A stretch of DNA of 64,000 nucleotides from Adonisia turfae CCMR0081 (GTDB lineage: Bacteria > Cyanobacteriota > Cyanobacteriia > Phormidesmidales > Phormidesmidaceae): the NCBI RefSeq assembly GCF_011009555.1, contig NZ_QXHD01000004.1:1649939-1713938 (forward strand). Direction: 5' to 3'. Under the pieces are notes generated by a model. The model was not told the DNA's origin, ran no database searches, and saw nothing but the letters and a program-made list of their open reading frames with translations. The position numbers were made by a program, and so were the translations under genes. Each line of letters starts with the position of its first letter. Within the stretch, counting starts at the first letter, position 1. Shown here piece by piece: positions 44,109-52,733 of this stretch.

Positions 44109-47069
44109 TTATTGAGTGGCCACATGCTTTTCCAGCATTTTCTGGACTTGGTCAGCCACCAGCGGATCAGAGTCTTTTTCCATTAACTGCAGCAACCTGG
44201 GAAGGCTGCTGGGTGAAGCCATGTCTAAATAGCTTAAAGCGGCCTCTCGCACAAAGCTGACCGGGTGGCGGAGCGATGCCATCACATGGTCACCGCTTAG
44301 GGGCCAGCGCTCGGTGCGGGCTACATGAAAGCAGCAGGCTAAGGCCCAATCCGATAGAAAATGCCTTAGTTCCATGAGTTGGCGTAGACGTTCCTGGGGT
44401 TCCAGGGGCTGGTACGTGACCAGTGGATGGAGGGCGGCTAGCGTCGTTTCATTATTAGAATTAGATCGGTCAAATAAGGTGAGAATGGCGCGCTTTGCAG
44501 GAATGTTCAACGTATTGTCTAAAATCTCCAGACCTCTGGCTCGACTGGCGGCTGAGCCATCCAGGTTGAGCTCTGCTGCTTGAATCACTGAAGATGGGTA
44601 AAGAAACCGCAGCAGTAACAATATGCGTTGCATGGCATCCGCCTTCATATCCTGCAAAGCCCGTCGCAGCCATTCGCAGGTTTCTCCAGATGCCTTTTCT
44701 TCGGAACAGTCCTCCAAACAACTGTAGAGCTGACCAATAAACTGTAGCTCTTGATCTAACAAGGTTTCTACCCCTGGACGACCGAGCTGGTCAAGGGCAC
44801 TATCAATATCCGTAGACCGGCGTAAGCCCTGCTCATCCAGGAGCTTTAACAAAATGCGTAAAATCCAGCGACGGGGGCCTCCCCATGCCGTCATCAAATT
44901 AGATGACAATAGGTTGAGGGCCTGTAGGGTGCCGATGCGGCCAATGACATTCCAAGCCTGGTGGCGTAAGGTTTCACTCTTATAGGGATCGTTGGCCAGC
45001 TTGACTAGCATCGGGAGGGCGTCATTGCCCAGTTCGCTCAGGGCTTTCATCGCCGCTTCGCGGGTGGATTTATAACTGAGGGCCTTTAGCAGTGAGGGAT
45101 AGTGTTCTTCTAGCCGTGTGGCTGAGATCGCTTCCAACATTGACCGTCGTACCCGCAGTGAATCATCCTGCAACAAATTGGGCACATGGAGCCGCAGTCC
45201 TTGCATGTACTCGGCTTCCCCTAAGGCGCGACAGCCCATCACCCGCTCCAGTTCCTCCTGGTGGGTGAGCATCTGCTGCAACAGGTATGTGGCCCGCGCC
45301 CGCTCTGCTGGGTTTCCATGTCTGAGCATCATGGAAGCAGCCGTGCCGCGTACAGCTGGATCAATGCTAGGTTTCAGATAGGGCTTGAGCTGATTCACAT
45401 CGCCATCTTGCTGGGTCAGCCAGACATAGCGGAGGGCTAAGGCCAAAATGGATGGCTCTTGGGACGGGTAAATGAGAGCGTCGACATAGCCCGTAAATGT
45501 GGGATCTGGATAGACCAGCATGGTCTCCAAACTCTGCTGTTGCAGATTGGGGGAAAGCTCACTGAGCATGGGAGCCAACACTTCGCTGATGCTGCGAGGC
45601 TCAATCTGAGTGAGCAGCTCAATTAGGGAGCGCTTATCGGCTTCGGGGCCAGGTTTGTCTAAGGCTTCGATAATCGCCTGTTTTAATACCCGTAAACTGG
45701 CGTCGGAAAAGCTTAAAAGACCGCGTTCAGCTGTGAGTACAAGAAGATTGAGATATTGCGATCGCAACAAAAAAATGCTGCCTAACCACAGTAATGATAG
45801 ACCGAGGGTGATGAACAAAAAGATGCTGCTCCCCTGCATCCAGCTAATGTGATTTGCTAGAGCCATCACCAGTAAAATCCCGATGCCCACTATACCAATG
45901 GCGATGGATTCTGCTACACCGACCAATGATTGGATCTTGGCCCGTGGCTGAGCGGGAACCGGTTGAAACAGGACTGGGCGGCTGCTAGCCACAATGGTGT
46001 AGCGTAGCCATTCATCAATAAACTTCAGCAATATCAGGCCGATAAACAGTCCGGTTGCGCCACCCACCGCCGGTAGACTTACCACTAAGCACAGACAGCT
46101 GAAGATAGCCATTAAGGCTGGCAATAAACCTGCTGTCATAAACAATCCCAACCGTTCAATTAAACGACTGGAGGTAAATAGCTGGGTAAGCAATTCCATG
46201 AGGCCCAATACCCCGGTGAAAATACCCAGGAATTTGGCCATGGCATCAATGCTGAATTCTTGGGCTTCTAACTGTAGAAAATACTGATATTCCACCAAAT
46301 ACAGAAGCATTTGGGCGATCACAAAAAAGCTCAGTAAAAGCAGCACATAGCGGCGAATGAGCTTACGCAACCGTCTGGCTGAAAAATTGGCATTGGACAG
46401 TTCCACTGTCCGGCGTTTGGAGTCTGGGAAGGCATGTTCATAGGTTTTGCTGATGTAGAACAGCACGCCTGTTGCCACCAGCATGATGCCAAGTACCAGA
46501 TAGACAACATTGTTGACATCTAAAACCGTCAGGAGGGCAAACAGGGTAAACCCGCTGAGGATGTCGGCCACCAAATTGCCACTGCTGATCAGGGGGAAGG
46601 TGCGTTTAATCTCGCGGATATTAAACAGCTGATTGGCTAATACGGATAAATTCAGCTCGTTCAGGTTAGTGATGGCCTCCATCCACAGACGCAGTGCAAA
46701 AATGGTGGGGGCGGCCCAAACCTCAACGCCTAACCCAATGCGAAATAGGCCAATGGGTAAGGTCATCAATAGGGCAATCAACACAATCACCTGGCGCAGG
46801 GGTAGCAGACGCTGTAGCCAAGAATAGACGCTGCCTAAACTTACTCCTACCAATGCCGTAAACAAATAGATCAGCGGTAGTGTTTTGGCTCCATACTTGT
46901 CTAGAAATAACGCTGCCGAACTGACCTCCAGCCACATAATCCCCATGGACATGAAGGTATAGAAGGTAAACAGCAGCAGGGTGCGATGGCCTTCTTCAGG
47001 ACGCAGGTTCAGTGCCGTAAAAATTTTCTGGAGCCACTGGGGCTGGGAATATGAGAAATCTGACTGCAT
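44109..47069 (-). CDS. MFS-like / nucleotide-translocase-like membrane protein with C-terminal HEAT repeats
   Basis: 986 residues from the ATG at 47069 (a TTG at 47075 is also in frame). The first about 450 residues hold about 12 hydrophobic segments in an MFS-like or ADP/ATP-translocase-like arrangement (TLLLFTFYTFMSMGIMWLEVSSAALFL; GSVYSWLQRLLPLRQV). Residues about 500-980 are HEAT-type helical repeats (LIELLTQIEPRSISEVLAPML; RRSMLEAISATRLEEHYPSLLKAL; VSFVREAALSYLDMA). In some bacteria the same three modules, MFS, HEAT and cNMP, occur in one chain; here the cNMP part is a separate downstream gene. Substrate unknown. Confidence 0.82.
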   Translation of the reverse strand: MQSDFSYSQPQWLQKIFTALNLRPEEGHRTLLLFTFYTFMSMGIMWLEVSSAALFLDKYGAKTLPLIYLFTALVGVSLGSVYSWLQRLLPLRQVIVLIALLMTLPIGLFRIGLGVEVWAAPTIFALRLWMEAITNLNELNLSVLANQLFNIREIKRTFPLISSGNLVADILSGFTLFALLTVLDVNNVVYLVLGIMLVATGVLFYISKTYEHAFPDSKRRTVELSNANFSARRLRKLIRRYVLLLLSFFVIAQMLLYLVEYQYFLQLEAQEFSIDAMAKFLGIFTGVLGLMELLTQLFTSSRLIERLGLFMTAGLLPALMAIFSCLCLVVSLPAVGGATGLFIGLILLKFIDEWLRYTIVASSRPVLFQPVPAQPRAKIQSLVGVAESIAIGIVGIGILLVMALANHISWMQGSSIFLFITLGLSLLWLGSIFLLRSQYLNLLVLTAERGLLSFSDASLRVLKQAIIEALDKPGPEADKRSLIELLTQIEPRSISEVLAPMLSELSPNLQQQSLETMLVYPDPTFTGYVDALIYPSQEPSILALALRYVWLTQQDGDVNQLKPYLKPSIDPAVRGTAASMMLRHGNPAERARATYLLQQMLTHQEELERVMGCRALGEAEYMQGLRLHVPNLLQDDSLRVRRSMLEAISATRLEEHYPSLLKALSYKSTREAAMKALSELGNDALPMLVKLANDPYKSETLRHQAWNVIGRIGTLQALNLLSSNLMTAWGGPRRWILRILLKLLDEQGLRRSTDIDSALDQLGRPGVETLLDQELQFIGQLYSCLEDCSEEKASGETCEWLRRALQDMKADAMQRILLLLRFLYPSSVIQAAELNLDGSAASRARGLEILDNTLNIPAKRAILTLFDRSNSNNETTLAALHPLVTYQPLEPQERLRQLMELRHFLSDWALACCFHVARTERWPLSGDHVMASLRHPVSFVREAALSYLDMASPSSLPRLLQLMEKDSDPLVADQVQKMLEKHVATQ

Positions 47070-47216
47070 GGTCAAACAGGACGGCTAAACAGAGCCGATG
47101 GTGATCATGCCAAAGACGCTACCGGATCATCTGGCAATCATCAATAGCAAATTGACGTGATCGATTGAACTATATTGCCCATACAGTCCAAATGAGGGGA
47201 ATCTTTAAATGTCGAT

Positions 47217-48437
47217 CTAGCTGTTGTAATAGTCCTGACCGTTACGACCATTGGGGACATGGGCAGGCAGTTTTGGCTGTTGATCATCAATGGGGGTTAA
47301 CCAGCGGGGCAAGGTTTGCAGGTGCCCTGCAGAGCCTGGGTGGGTCATGGCCTGGGCTTCAATGGCGCACACATCTTCGTAACTCAGAGCAAGCTCACTC
47401 TGAAGATGCTGTAGCCACTTTTTTAGCGGTTTGCCCAAGGGGTTTTCCAGTTCTAAAGCGGCTAGCATGGCCTGTCGATAGCGATCGCAACTGTCCTTAT
47501 GGTGGGCGTAGGGAGCCATCACATTGGCTTCAATTTCTTGGCTCTGGTAAACGCTAATGCCCAGCTGATGGCGTAGAAATTCTAAAATGTTGCGGCTGGC
47601 GGGTGGAATATGGCCCTGATGGCGGTGGGCATATTCCTCAAGGCTACTGCGATATTCCCGTTCAGGAGAATAGGGAGGAACGGCTAGCAGTGGGGTGTCG
47701 GCTGTTTCGTTGTGGGTGTAGAGAGCAATGGGAAAGATGTCCGTATGGCTCTCACTGAGTGCCCGCGCCAGGTAAGTTTGTAAGTCATCGATGGAGATAC
47801 CCCCATCGGCATCCGTATCGGCTAATCCTGTGGTAATCCCCTCAATCAAATAGTGAGTGTAGAGAGATAGACCTAAATCGACGGTGGGCCAAGGGTTTGC
47901 GGAGCTAGCTAAGGCTGTGAGCAGGGCACAGTTGCAGTCTGCCAAATGGGGCATTGGTAAGTGACCGTTGGGAGACATTCCCCCTTGTAGCATAGTTGGA
48001 TTATCAATGTTGCTTTGGGGTAAAGAACTCCAAAGACAATCTAGTATCATGACTCGATTAAGCCCCTCCTGTAGTGACGGTAGGGCCTGGCGAATATAGT
48101 CACTGGAGATGGCTGTGGTAGCAACGGCATGGGGGTCAGTGTCGCTGGCGGGCAGATAAATAGCCCCCGTGCGGGGATCAAGCACACCATAGCCAGTGTA
48201 GTAAATCAGACAGAGATCATCGTGACGGCAGCGATAGGTCATCAGCGCAATGGCATGGCGCATCTGTCGCAGATTGGGGTTGATTAGGGTGATGATCTGA
48301 TCATCCCGCAGCCCCTCTAAATCAACTAATAGCGCTTTCCTGAGGGCAGTGACGTTTGCGATCGCAGGAGACTCTTCCATAGTGTCTATAGCCAATTCAT
48401 CCGTGCTTACCGCGATCAGCAATATGTGTTTGCCCAT
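47217..48437 (-). CDS. Caspase-like (orthocaspase, C14) protein with Tyr replacing the catalytic His
   Basis: 406 residues from the ATG at 48437 (AGGGAG upstream); the frame is open to 48578. The p20-like fold gives LCLIYYTGYGVLDP at the position of the usual xSGHGxxxP, so His is Tyr (residue 83), while the Cys motif ILDCLWSS (Cys 134) is kept. An EF-hand-like DTDADGGISIDDLQ follows at about 210. The C-terminal about 130 residues are the helical SxxEAxxIE-type repeats seen in cyanobacterial signalling proteins (YQSQEIEANV...YEDVCAIEAQAM). With the His lost, it is likely a pseudoprotease or scaffold. It lies upstream of the MFS-HEAT gene. Confidence 0.8.
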   Translation of the reverse strand: MGKHILLIAVSTDELAIDTMEESPAIANVTALRKALLVDLEGLRDDQIITLINPNLRQMRHAIALMTYRCRHDDLCLIYYTGYGVLDPRTGAIYLPASDTDPHAVATTAISSDYIRQALPSLQEGLNRVMILDCLWSSLPQSNIDNPTMLQGGMSPNGHLPMPHLADCNCALLTALASSANPWPTVDLGLSLYTHYLIEGITTGLADTDADGGISIDDLQTYLARALSESHTDIFPIALYTHNETADTPLLAVPPYSPEREYRSSLEEYAHRHQGHIPPASRNILEFLRHQLGISVYQSQEIEANVMAPYAHHKDSCDRYRQAMLAALELENPLGKPLKKWLQHLQSELALSYEDVCAIEAQAMTHPGSAGHLQTLPRWLTPIDDQQPKLPAHVPNGRNGQDYYNS

Positions 48438-48688
48438 ATCTCCCAATCTCCCTAAAGGGTTGAATAAACAGCGTTTTAGGTCTGTTAGTAATGCTGTTAT
48501 TTGAAATATTTCTGAAATGTTTCTGTTTAATTGCCTGTTTTGCCCGTATGTATAAAAATTTTCGAGGGACATTCTCACTTTCCGGGATGCTTCACCTTAA
48601 GAAACCTAGTTTCTTAAATTGGTTTCTTGAAGTTGATGTGTTCGAAGGTAGGGTTCTGGAATAAAATAATGGGCCACCCCCATTGCTG

Positions 48689-48722
48689 GGGGCTACCCCA
48701 TGATTGGGGCTACCCCATGATT
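48689..48722 (+). repeat. 17-bp perfect tandem duplication upstream of ilvH
   Basis: GGGGCTACCCCATGATT is present twice in succession, ending 27 bp before the ilvH start; each unit contains the palindrome GGGGCTACCCC and an ATG. It lies in the probable leader of the mRNA. Confidence 0.85.
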
Positions 48723-48749
48723 GGATCCATCTCCATCACTGTTCCTCCC

Positions 48750-49280
48750 ATGAAACACACCCTTTCTGTTTTGGTCGAAGATGAAGCAGGCGTTCTGACT
48801 CGCATTGCTGGATTGTTTGCCCGCCGTGGTTTCAACATCGAGAGTCTGGCTGTCGGACCGGCTGAACAGGCAGGTATCTCTCGCATCACCATGGTGGTGC
48901 CAGGAGATGACGGTGTCATTGAGCAATTGACCAAGCAGCTCTACAAGCTCATCAATGTGCTCAAGGTGAACGACATTACTGAGAAGCCCTGTGTTGAGCG
49001 CGAGCTGATGTTGCTAAAGGTCAATGCAACTAGCAGCACGCGGGCTGAGATTATCAATTTTGCCCAAATTTTCCGGGCTCGTGTGGTGGACGTTTCAGAC
49101 GAGTCGCTGACCATTGAAGTGGTTGGCGATCCAGGCAAAATGGTGGCTATTGTTCAGGTATTAGATCGCTTTGGTGTGCGTGAGATTGCCCGCACTGGCA
49201 AAATTGCCCTCACCCGTGAGTCTGGAGTCAACACGGAATACCTGAAAGCCAAAGCACCCATGAGTGCAGTCATCGGTTAG
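48750..49280 (+). CDS. ilvH: Acetolactate synthase small (regulatory) subunit
   Basis: 176 residues from the ATG at 48750, beginning [20 protein letters not shown], the standard ACT-domain start; the frame is open from 48627 but that part is repeat-derived and not family-like. The ACT domain with [16 protein letters not shown] and the C-terminal regulatory domain ([17 protein letters not shown]) are complete. It stabilises the large subunit and confers valine feedback in branched-chain amino acid synthesis. The large subunit is not in the window. Confidence 0.96.
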   Translation: MKHTLSVLVEDEAGVLTRIAGLFARRGFNIESLAVGPAEQAGISRITMVVPGDDGVIEQLTKQLYKLINVLKVNDITEKPCVERELMLLKVNATSSTRAEIINFAQIFRARVVDVSDESLTIEVVGDPGKMVAIVQVLDRFGVREIARTGKIALTRESGVNTEYLKAKAPMSAVIG

Positions 49281-49335
49281 ATGGTGCAAACCGTAGGGGC
49301 GCATACGCCTATAACCTGCGCCCTTGCCCCTTGAT

Positions 49336-50541
49336 TTAGGCAGCCAATAGCAGTTTTTTGAGCAAAATTTCAGCAATACGCTTGCCCGCTCCGGGAGGAC
49401 CCATGCGGTGCAAGCCATTTTTATAAATGATAGCCTGGCGTTCTGGGTCATTTAAGATGGCGGTGAGCATTTGGTTGATCTGGCTTGGGTGCTCCACCAG
49501 GGTGACCGATGGGCCAAGGTGGCGAGCCTGGGCTTGGGCAAAACTTAGGGTGAATTGAGGGCCATTGCCCGGCAGGGTGAGTACGGGTTTACCTAAGCCA
49601 ACAAACTGTTCGGTGGCCGTACCGGCGGTTGCGATCGCAACGTTAGCCTGATAGGCATAATCCACAAATAACCCCTGATCAAGCTGTAGCCTATGCTGAC
49701 CTCGTTGATGGTCCTGTCCTGTAAACTGCCAACCATAATGAGTGAGCGTTTCCGTCAGCATTTCCATATCTAAGCTGGGCGCAGCGGCGGTCAAAAAAGT
49801 GGTTGGCTCATGTCTATGGCGAGTCAGGTCATCCACACCCTGGAGTAACCGCTGCCAATTTTCATAGGCTTCAGGTACACGGGAACCCGGCAATAACAAA
49901 ACAGTGAGACCTTGTTGGTGGGCCTGTTGACTGGTAGGAATGGCAAACCCATCCATCATCGGGTTGCCTGCATCATAGGCTTCTACGGCCCAGCGATGTA
50001 ATCGTTGAGTGGTAATACCATCGCGGGGGAATACACAGGCACTACGTTTCATTAGCCAGCGCTCCCAAGGCATGTAAACGCAGGTCCGTTGAAAGTCCAG
50101 GACGTCAAGCAACGTTGATTTTACTAGGCATGTGCCCTGCTCGTCCCGCACGTGGTATTCAGACTTGGCAGTGCCAACGAACCCATATGAATGGCGGCTG
50201 AGCCAGCCAAATAGTAGCGGCACGATATCCCCTACCGCCAGCACCACATCATCTGGATTCAGCCACTTTCCCATAGCCCGTAGCTGCGCAATCGTCAGCT
50301 GAAGCAACCCCCCCTGCAAATCCCGAGCCAGCTGCTGACTGTCCATATATATAAAGCCACCGGAGGGCATTTTCTTCGTGGGGCCAATAATTTCAATGCC
50401 TAATTTCTGATATTGCCGACCCTCACCCACAATGGGTAAGGCTGCCATCTTTAGATGAGGGGCTAACCCTTGCAGAGCCTGCAAAATTCTGATGGCGATC
50501 AGATCTTCCCCGTGCCCATTACTGATACAAAGTAGCCTCAT
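49336..50541 (-). CDS. Lipid-A-disaccharide synthase-related glycosyltransferase-like protein
   Basis: 401 residues from the ATG at 50541 (frame open to 50553). It begins MRLLCISNGHGEDLIAIRIL, typical of the cyanobacterial and plant LpxB-related family. GT-B features are seen in DDVVLAVGDIVPL, VLLLPGSRVPEAYENW and the C-terminal NVAIATAGTATEQFVGLGKPVLTLPG. It is not LpxB itself and the donor and acceptor are unknown. Convergent with ilvH. Confidence 0.9.
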   Translation of the reverse strand: MRLLCISNGHGEDLIAIRILQALQGLAPHLKMAALPIVGEGRQYQKLGIEIIGPTKKMPSGGFIYMDSQQLARDLQGGLLQLTIAQLRAMGKWLNPDDVVLAVGDIVPLLFGWLSRHSYGFVGTAKSEYHVRDEQGTCLVKSTLLDVLDFQRTCVYMPWERWLMKRSACVFPRDGITTQRLHRWAVEAYDAGNPMMDGFAIPTSQQAHQQGLTVLLLPGSRVPEAYENWQRLLQGVDDLTRHRHEPTTFLTAAAPSLDMEMLTETLTHYGWQFTGQDHQRGQHRLQLDQGLFVDYAYQANVAIATAGTATEQFVGLGKPVLTLPGNGPQFTLSFAQAQARHLGPSVTLVEHPSQINQMLTAILNDPERQAIIYKNGLHRMGPPGAGKRIAEILLKKLLLAA

Positions 50542-50663
50542 GACAGCGACCAACCCTGAGTTAAGTCGGCTTGTCTGTGAGAAAACTTGTCAAAATTAAA
50601 CATCAACCCTGGCATGTAATAGTGATAATGGAAACGAGAATGTTAAAACAATATTAAAATTGC

Positions 50664-50873
50664 ATGTCTCCTTTTCTGCTTCGTCAACTTTGGTCTGTGA
50701 TTGATGCCGCCCACAGCAACTATATTCTCAGCCTAGACGATCAGGGGCTGACCAACTGGGTGATAGAGCAGCTATGTCATCAGTCTCCTCTAGATACAGT
50801 TGAATTGAGCCAGGTCAACCACTACATTCGCTCTAAGCTTCCCCTAATTCGAGATATTGCTCAGAATGAATAA
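50664..50873 (+). CDS. Small conserved-looking hypothetical protein
   Basis: 69 residues with an intact reading frame and sensible codon use: MSPFLLRQLWSVIDAAHSNY...TNWVIEQL...IRSKLPLIRDIAQNE. Helical, soluble, no signal. It resembles small conserved cyanobacterial proteins, but no function is known to me. The upstream region is AT-rich. Confidence 0.65.
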   Translation: MSPFLLRQLWSVIDAAHSNYILSLDDQGLTNWVIEQLCHQSPLDTVELSQVNHYIRSKLPLIRDIAQNE

Positions 50874-51277
50874 ACTTTCAATCATTTTTGTTTGGTAGGA
50901 ATTAGAGATTCTCATAGTAATAGACTTCATTTCCTAGTATTATTTCTATCGTTTCGATAGGTAACCTAAATAACACTGGTTAAGTAAGTCTTAAGTTTTA
51001 CTCGATTTCAAAAATAGTGATCTGCAATACAAAGTGCTGCTATCTCTTTGAAATCAATCCTTATTGCCCTCATATTCTTGCCATAACTGCCGCGTATTAT
51101 ACGTATTAATTCCTGGTAGGCGATAACATAACGTCTTAGAATGCATAAAAATCCAGCCTAGATACATTACATAAGTCGTGGATCGTGGTTCTGAAAACTG
51201 CATTGGTTCTCGATTTACAGGCTGTGTTTTTCCACTAAGCTGACTTGATTTATTCCAATGGAGTGTGTGAGGTAACT
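50874..51277. promoter_or_regulatory. Upstream region of the natF operon
   Basis: About 400 bp, AT-rich, without genes. It must contain the promoter. I searched for an NtcA site (GTAN8TAC) and found only a near match, GTAACCTAAATAAC at about 50960, with one base off. Confidence 0.35.
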
Positions 51278-52372
51278 ATGGCAAAAAGGGGTTCTTCATT
51301 AGCAGCATTACTTGCTGTTGCCCTACCGCTAGCTGCATGCGGTGGTGCTCAAGATGCTGTTGATACAGCTACTGATGCGGCTGGTGATGCTGTCGATACG
51401 GTTTCGAGTGCCGTTAGCGGTGGTAGCCGCCTAGAAACTGTTCTTAGTCGCGGCACCCTAAACTGCGGTGTTGATGGTGGTATTCCTGGATTCAGCTTTG
51501 TTGACGAGAGCGGTACTTACTCCGGTTTGGATGTGGATGTCTGTAAGGCTGTTGCAGCTGCCTTGTTTGATGATCCTGAAGCCATTGAGTATCGCCGTCT
51601 AGATTCCACCGAGCGCTTTGAGGCCCTTAAGGGGGGTGAGGTGGACATGCTCTCCCGTAACACCACCTGGACCATCAGTCGCGACACATCTGTAGGTATG
51701 GAGTTTGCTCCTACTACATTCTTTGATGGTCAGGGCATGCTGGTACGTGCTGATAGTGGTGTTGAAACCCTTGAAGACATGGAAGGCCTATCCATTTGTG
51801 TTGAAACCGGTACCACTACTGAGCTCAACCTGACTGACCAGTTCCGCCAGCGTGGTGTTAGCTTTGAGCCCGTTGTCTTCCAAGATGCTGATGCTGGCTA
51901 TGCTGCCTACGATGAAGGTCGTTGCGAAGGCTTTACCTCTGATAAGTCTCAGCTAATCGCTCGTCGCAGTACCCTCAGCGAGCCCGATGCTCATGTTCTG
52001 TTAGATGTCACCATGTCTAAGGAGCCTTTGGGACCGGTAACCATTAACAACGACTCTGCTTGGTTTGATACTGTCAAGTGGGTTACTTACGGTTTGATTC
52101 AGGCTGAAGAGTTTGGTCTAACCTCTGAGAATATTGAAGAAGCCGTTAACAGCGAAGATCCCAACATTCTACGTTTCGTAGGTGCTGAAGGTACTTTGGG
52201 TGATGATATGGGTCTGCCCAATGACTTTATGCTACGCGCTATTAAGCACGTTGGTAACTATGGCGAAATCTTTGAGCGCAACTTGGGTAAGGAATCCCAG
52301 TTTGAACTTGATCGTGGTCAGAATGCGCTTTGGACCGATGGTGGTTTGATGTATGCACCTCCCTTCCGCTAA
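51278..52372 (+). CDS. natF: Amino-acid ABC transporter, periplasmic substrate-binding lipoprotein
   Basis: 364 residues from the ATG at 51278, with GAGG 5-6 bp upstream; the frame begins at 51245. The lipobox LAAC (LPLAACGG) at about residue 22 marks it as a lipoprotein, followed by a low-complexity Ala/Asp linker and a family-3 solute-binding domain (GTLNCGVDGGIPGFSFVD, GLDVDVCKAVAAALF, CVETGTTTELNL). The gene order SBP-permease-permease-ATPase corresponds to AapJQMP and to cyanobacterial NatFGH-BgtA, which takes up acidic and polar neutral amino acids. A double hairpin follows. Confidence 0.92.
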   Translation: MAKRGSSLAALLAVALPLAACGGAQDAVDTATDAAGDAVDTVSSAVSGGSRLETVLSRGTLNCGVDGGIPGFSFVDESGTYSGLDVDVCKAVAAALFDDPEAIEYRRLDSTERFEALKGGEVDMLSRNTTWTISRDTSVGMEFAPTTFFDGQGMLVRADSGVETLEDMEGLSICVETGTTTELNLTDQFRQRGVSFEPVVFQDADAGYAAYDEGRCEGFTSDKSQLIARRSTLSEPDAHVLLDVTMSKEPLGPVTINNDSAWFDTVKWVTYGLIQAEEFGLTSENIEEAVNSEDPNILRFVGAEGTLGDDMGLPNDFMLRAIKHVGNYGEIFERNLGKESQFELDRGQNALWTDGGLMYAPPFR

Positions 52373-52380
52373 ATAACTGA

Positions 52381-52452
52381 AACTATCTAATGGTGTTTTT
52401 TAACAACCAGCATTGGATAGTTTTTAGGGGCCTATTAGGCCCCTATTTTTTT
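52381..52452 (+). terminator. Double hairpin after natF, with Rho-independent terminator
   Basis: The first stem is AACTATCTAATG / CATTGGATAGTT (52381-52422, one wobble). The second is TAGGGGCC / GGCCCCTA (52425-52445) followed by seven Ts. It probably limits read-through to the permease genes and gives excess binding protein. Confidence 0.9.
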
Positions 52453-52733
52453 ATTTCAAATGATGAAGTTAGTTGCACGGTAGCCCATCGTACTGCGGCA
52501 CCTAAGGAATTACATTACGTTTACTAACAGTTTTTGTGGCCTGGGCAAAAAAGCTAGAATCTCCTATCGTCACCCCCCTATGATGATTGAACTTAGGTGT
52601 TGATGATAAGAGCTTTGTTCGTATATACATATGTCTTTCCCAGAGCACAGCTGAGAATCAGAGCACATTTGAGAATTTAATGTGCGATGTGGTTTAAATT
52701 TGCTTTTGCTAAGCCTTTAGTTGTTCCTATGTT
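52453..52733. other. Spacer between natF terminator and natG
   Basis: About 280 bp without a gene. A second promoter for natGH-bgtA may lie here, since a strong terminator precedes it. Confidence 0.4.

Noticed and set aside
50874..51277. NtcA box upstream of natF
   Set aside because: Only a one-mismatch GTAN8AAC was found; not enough to call.
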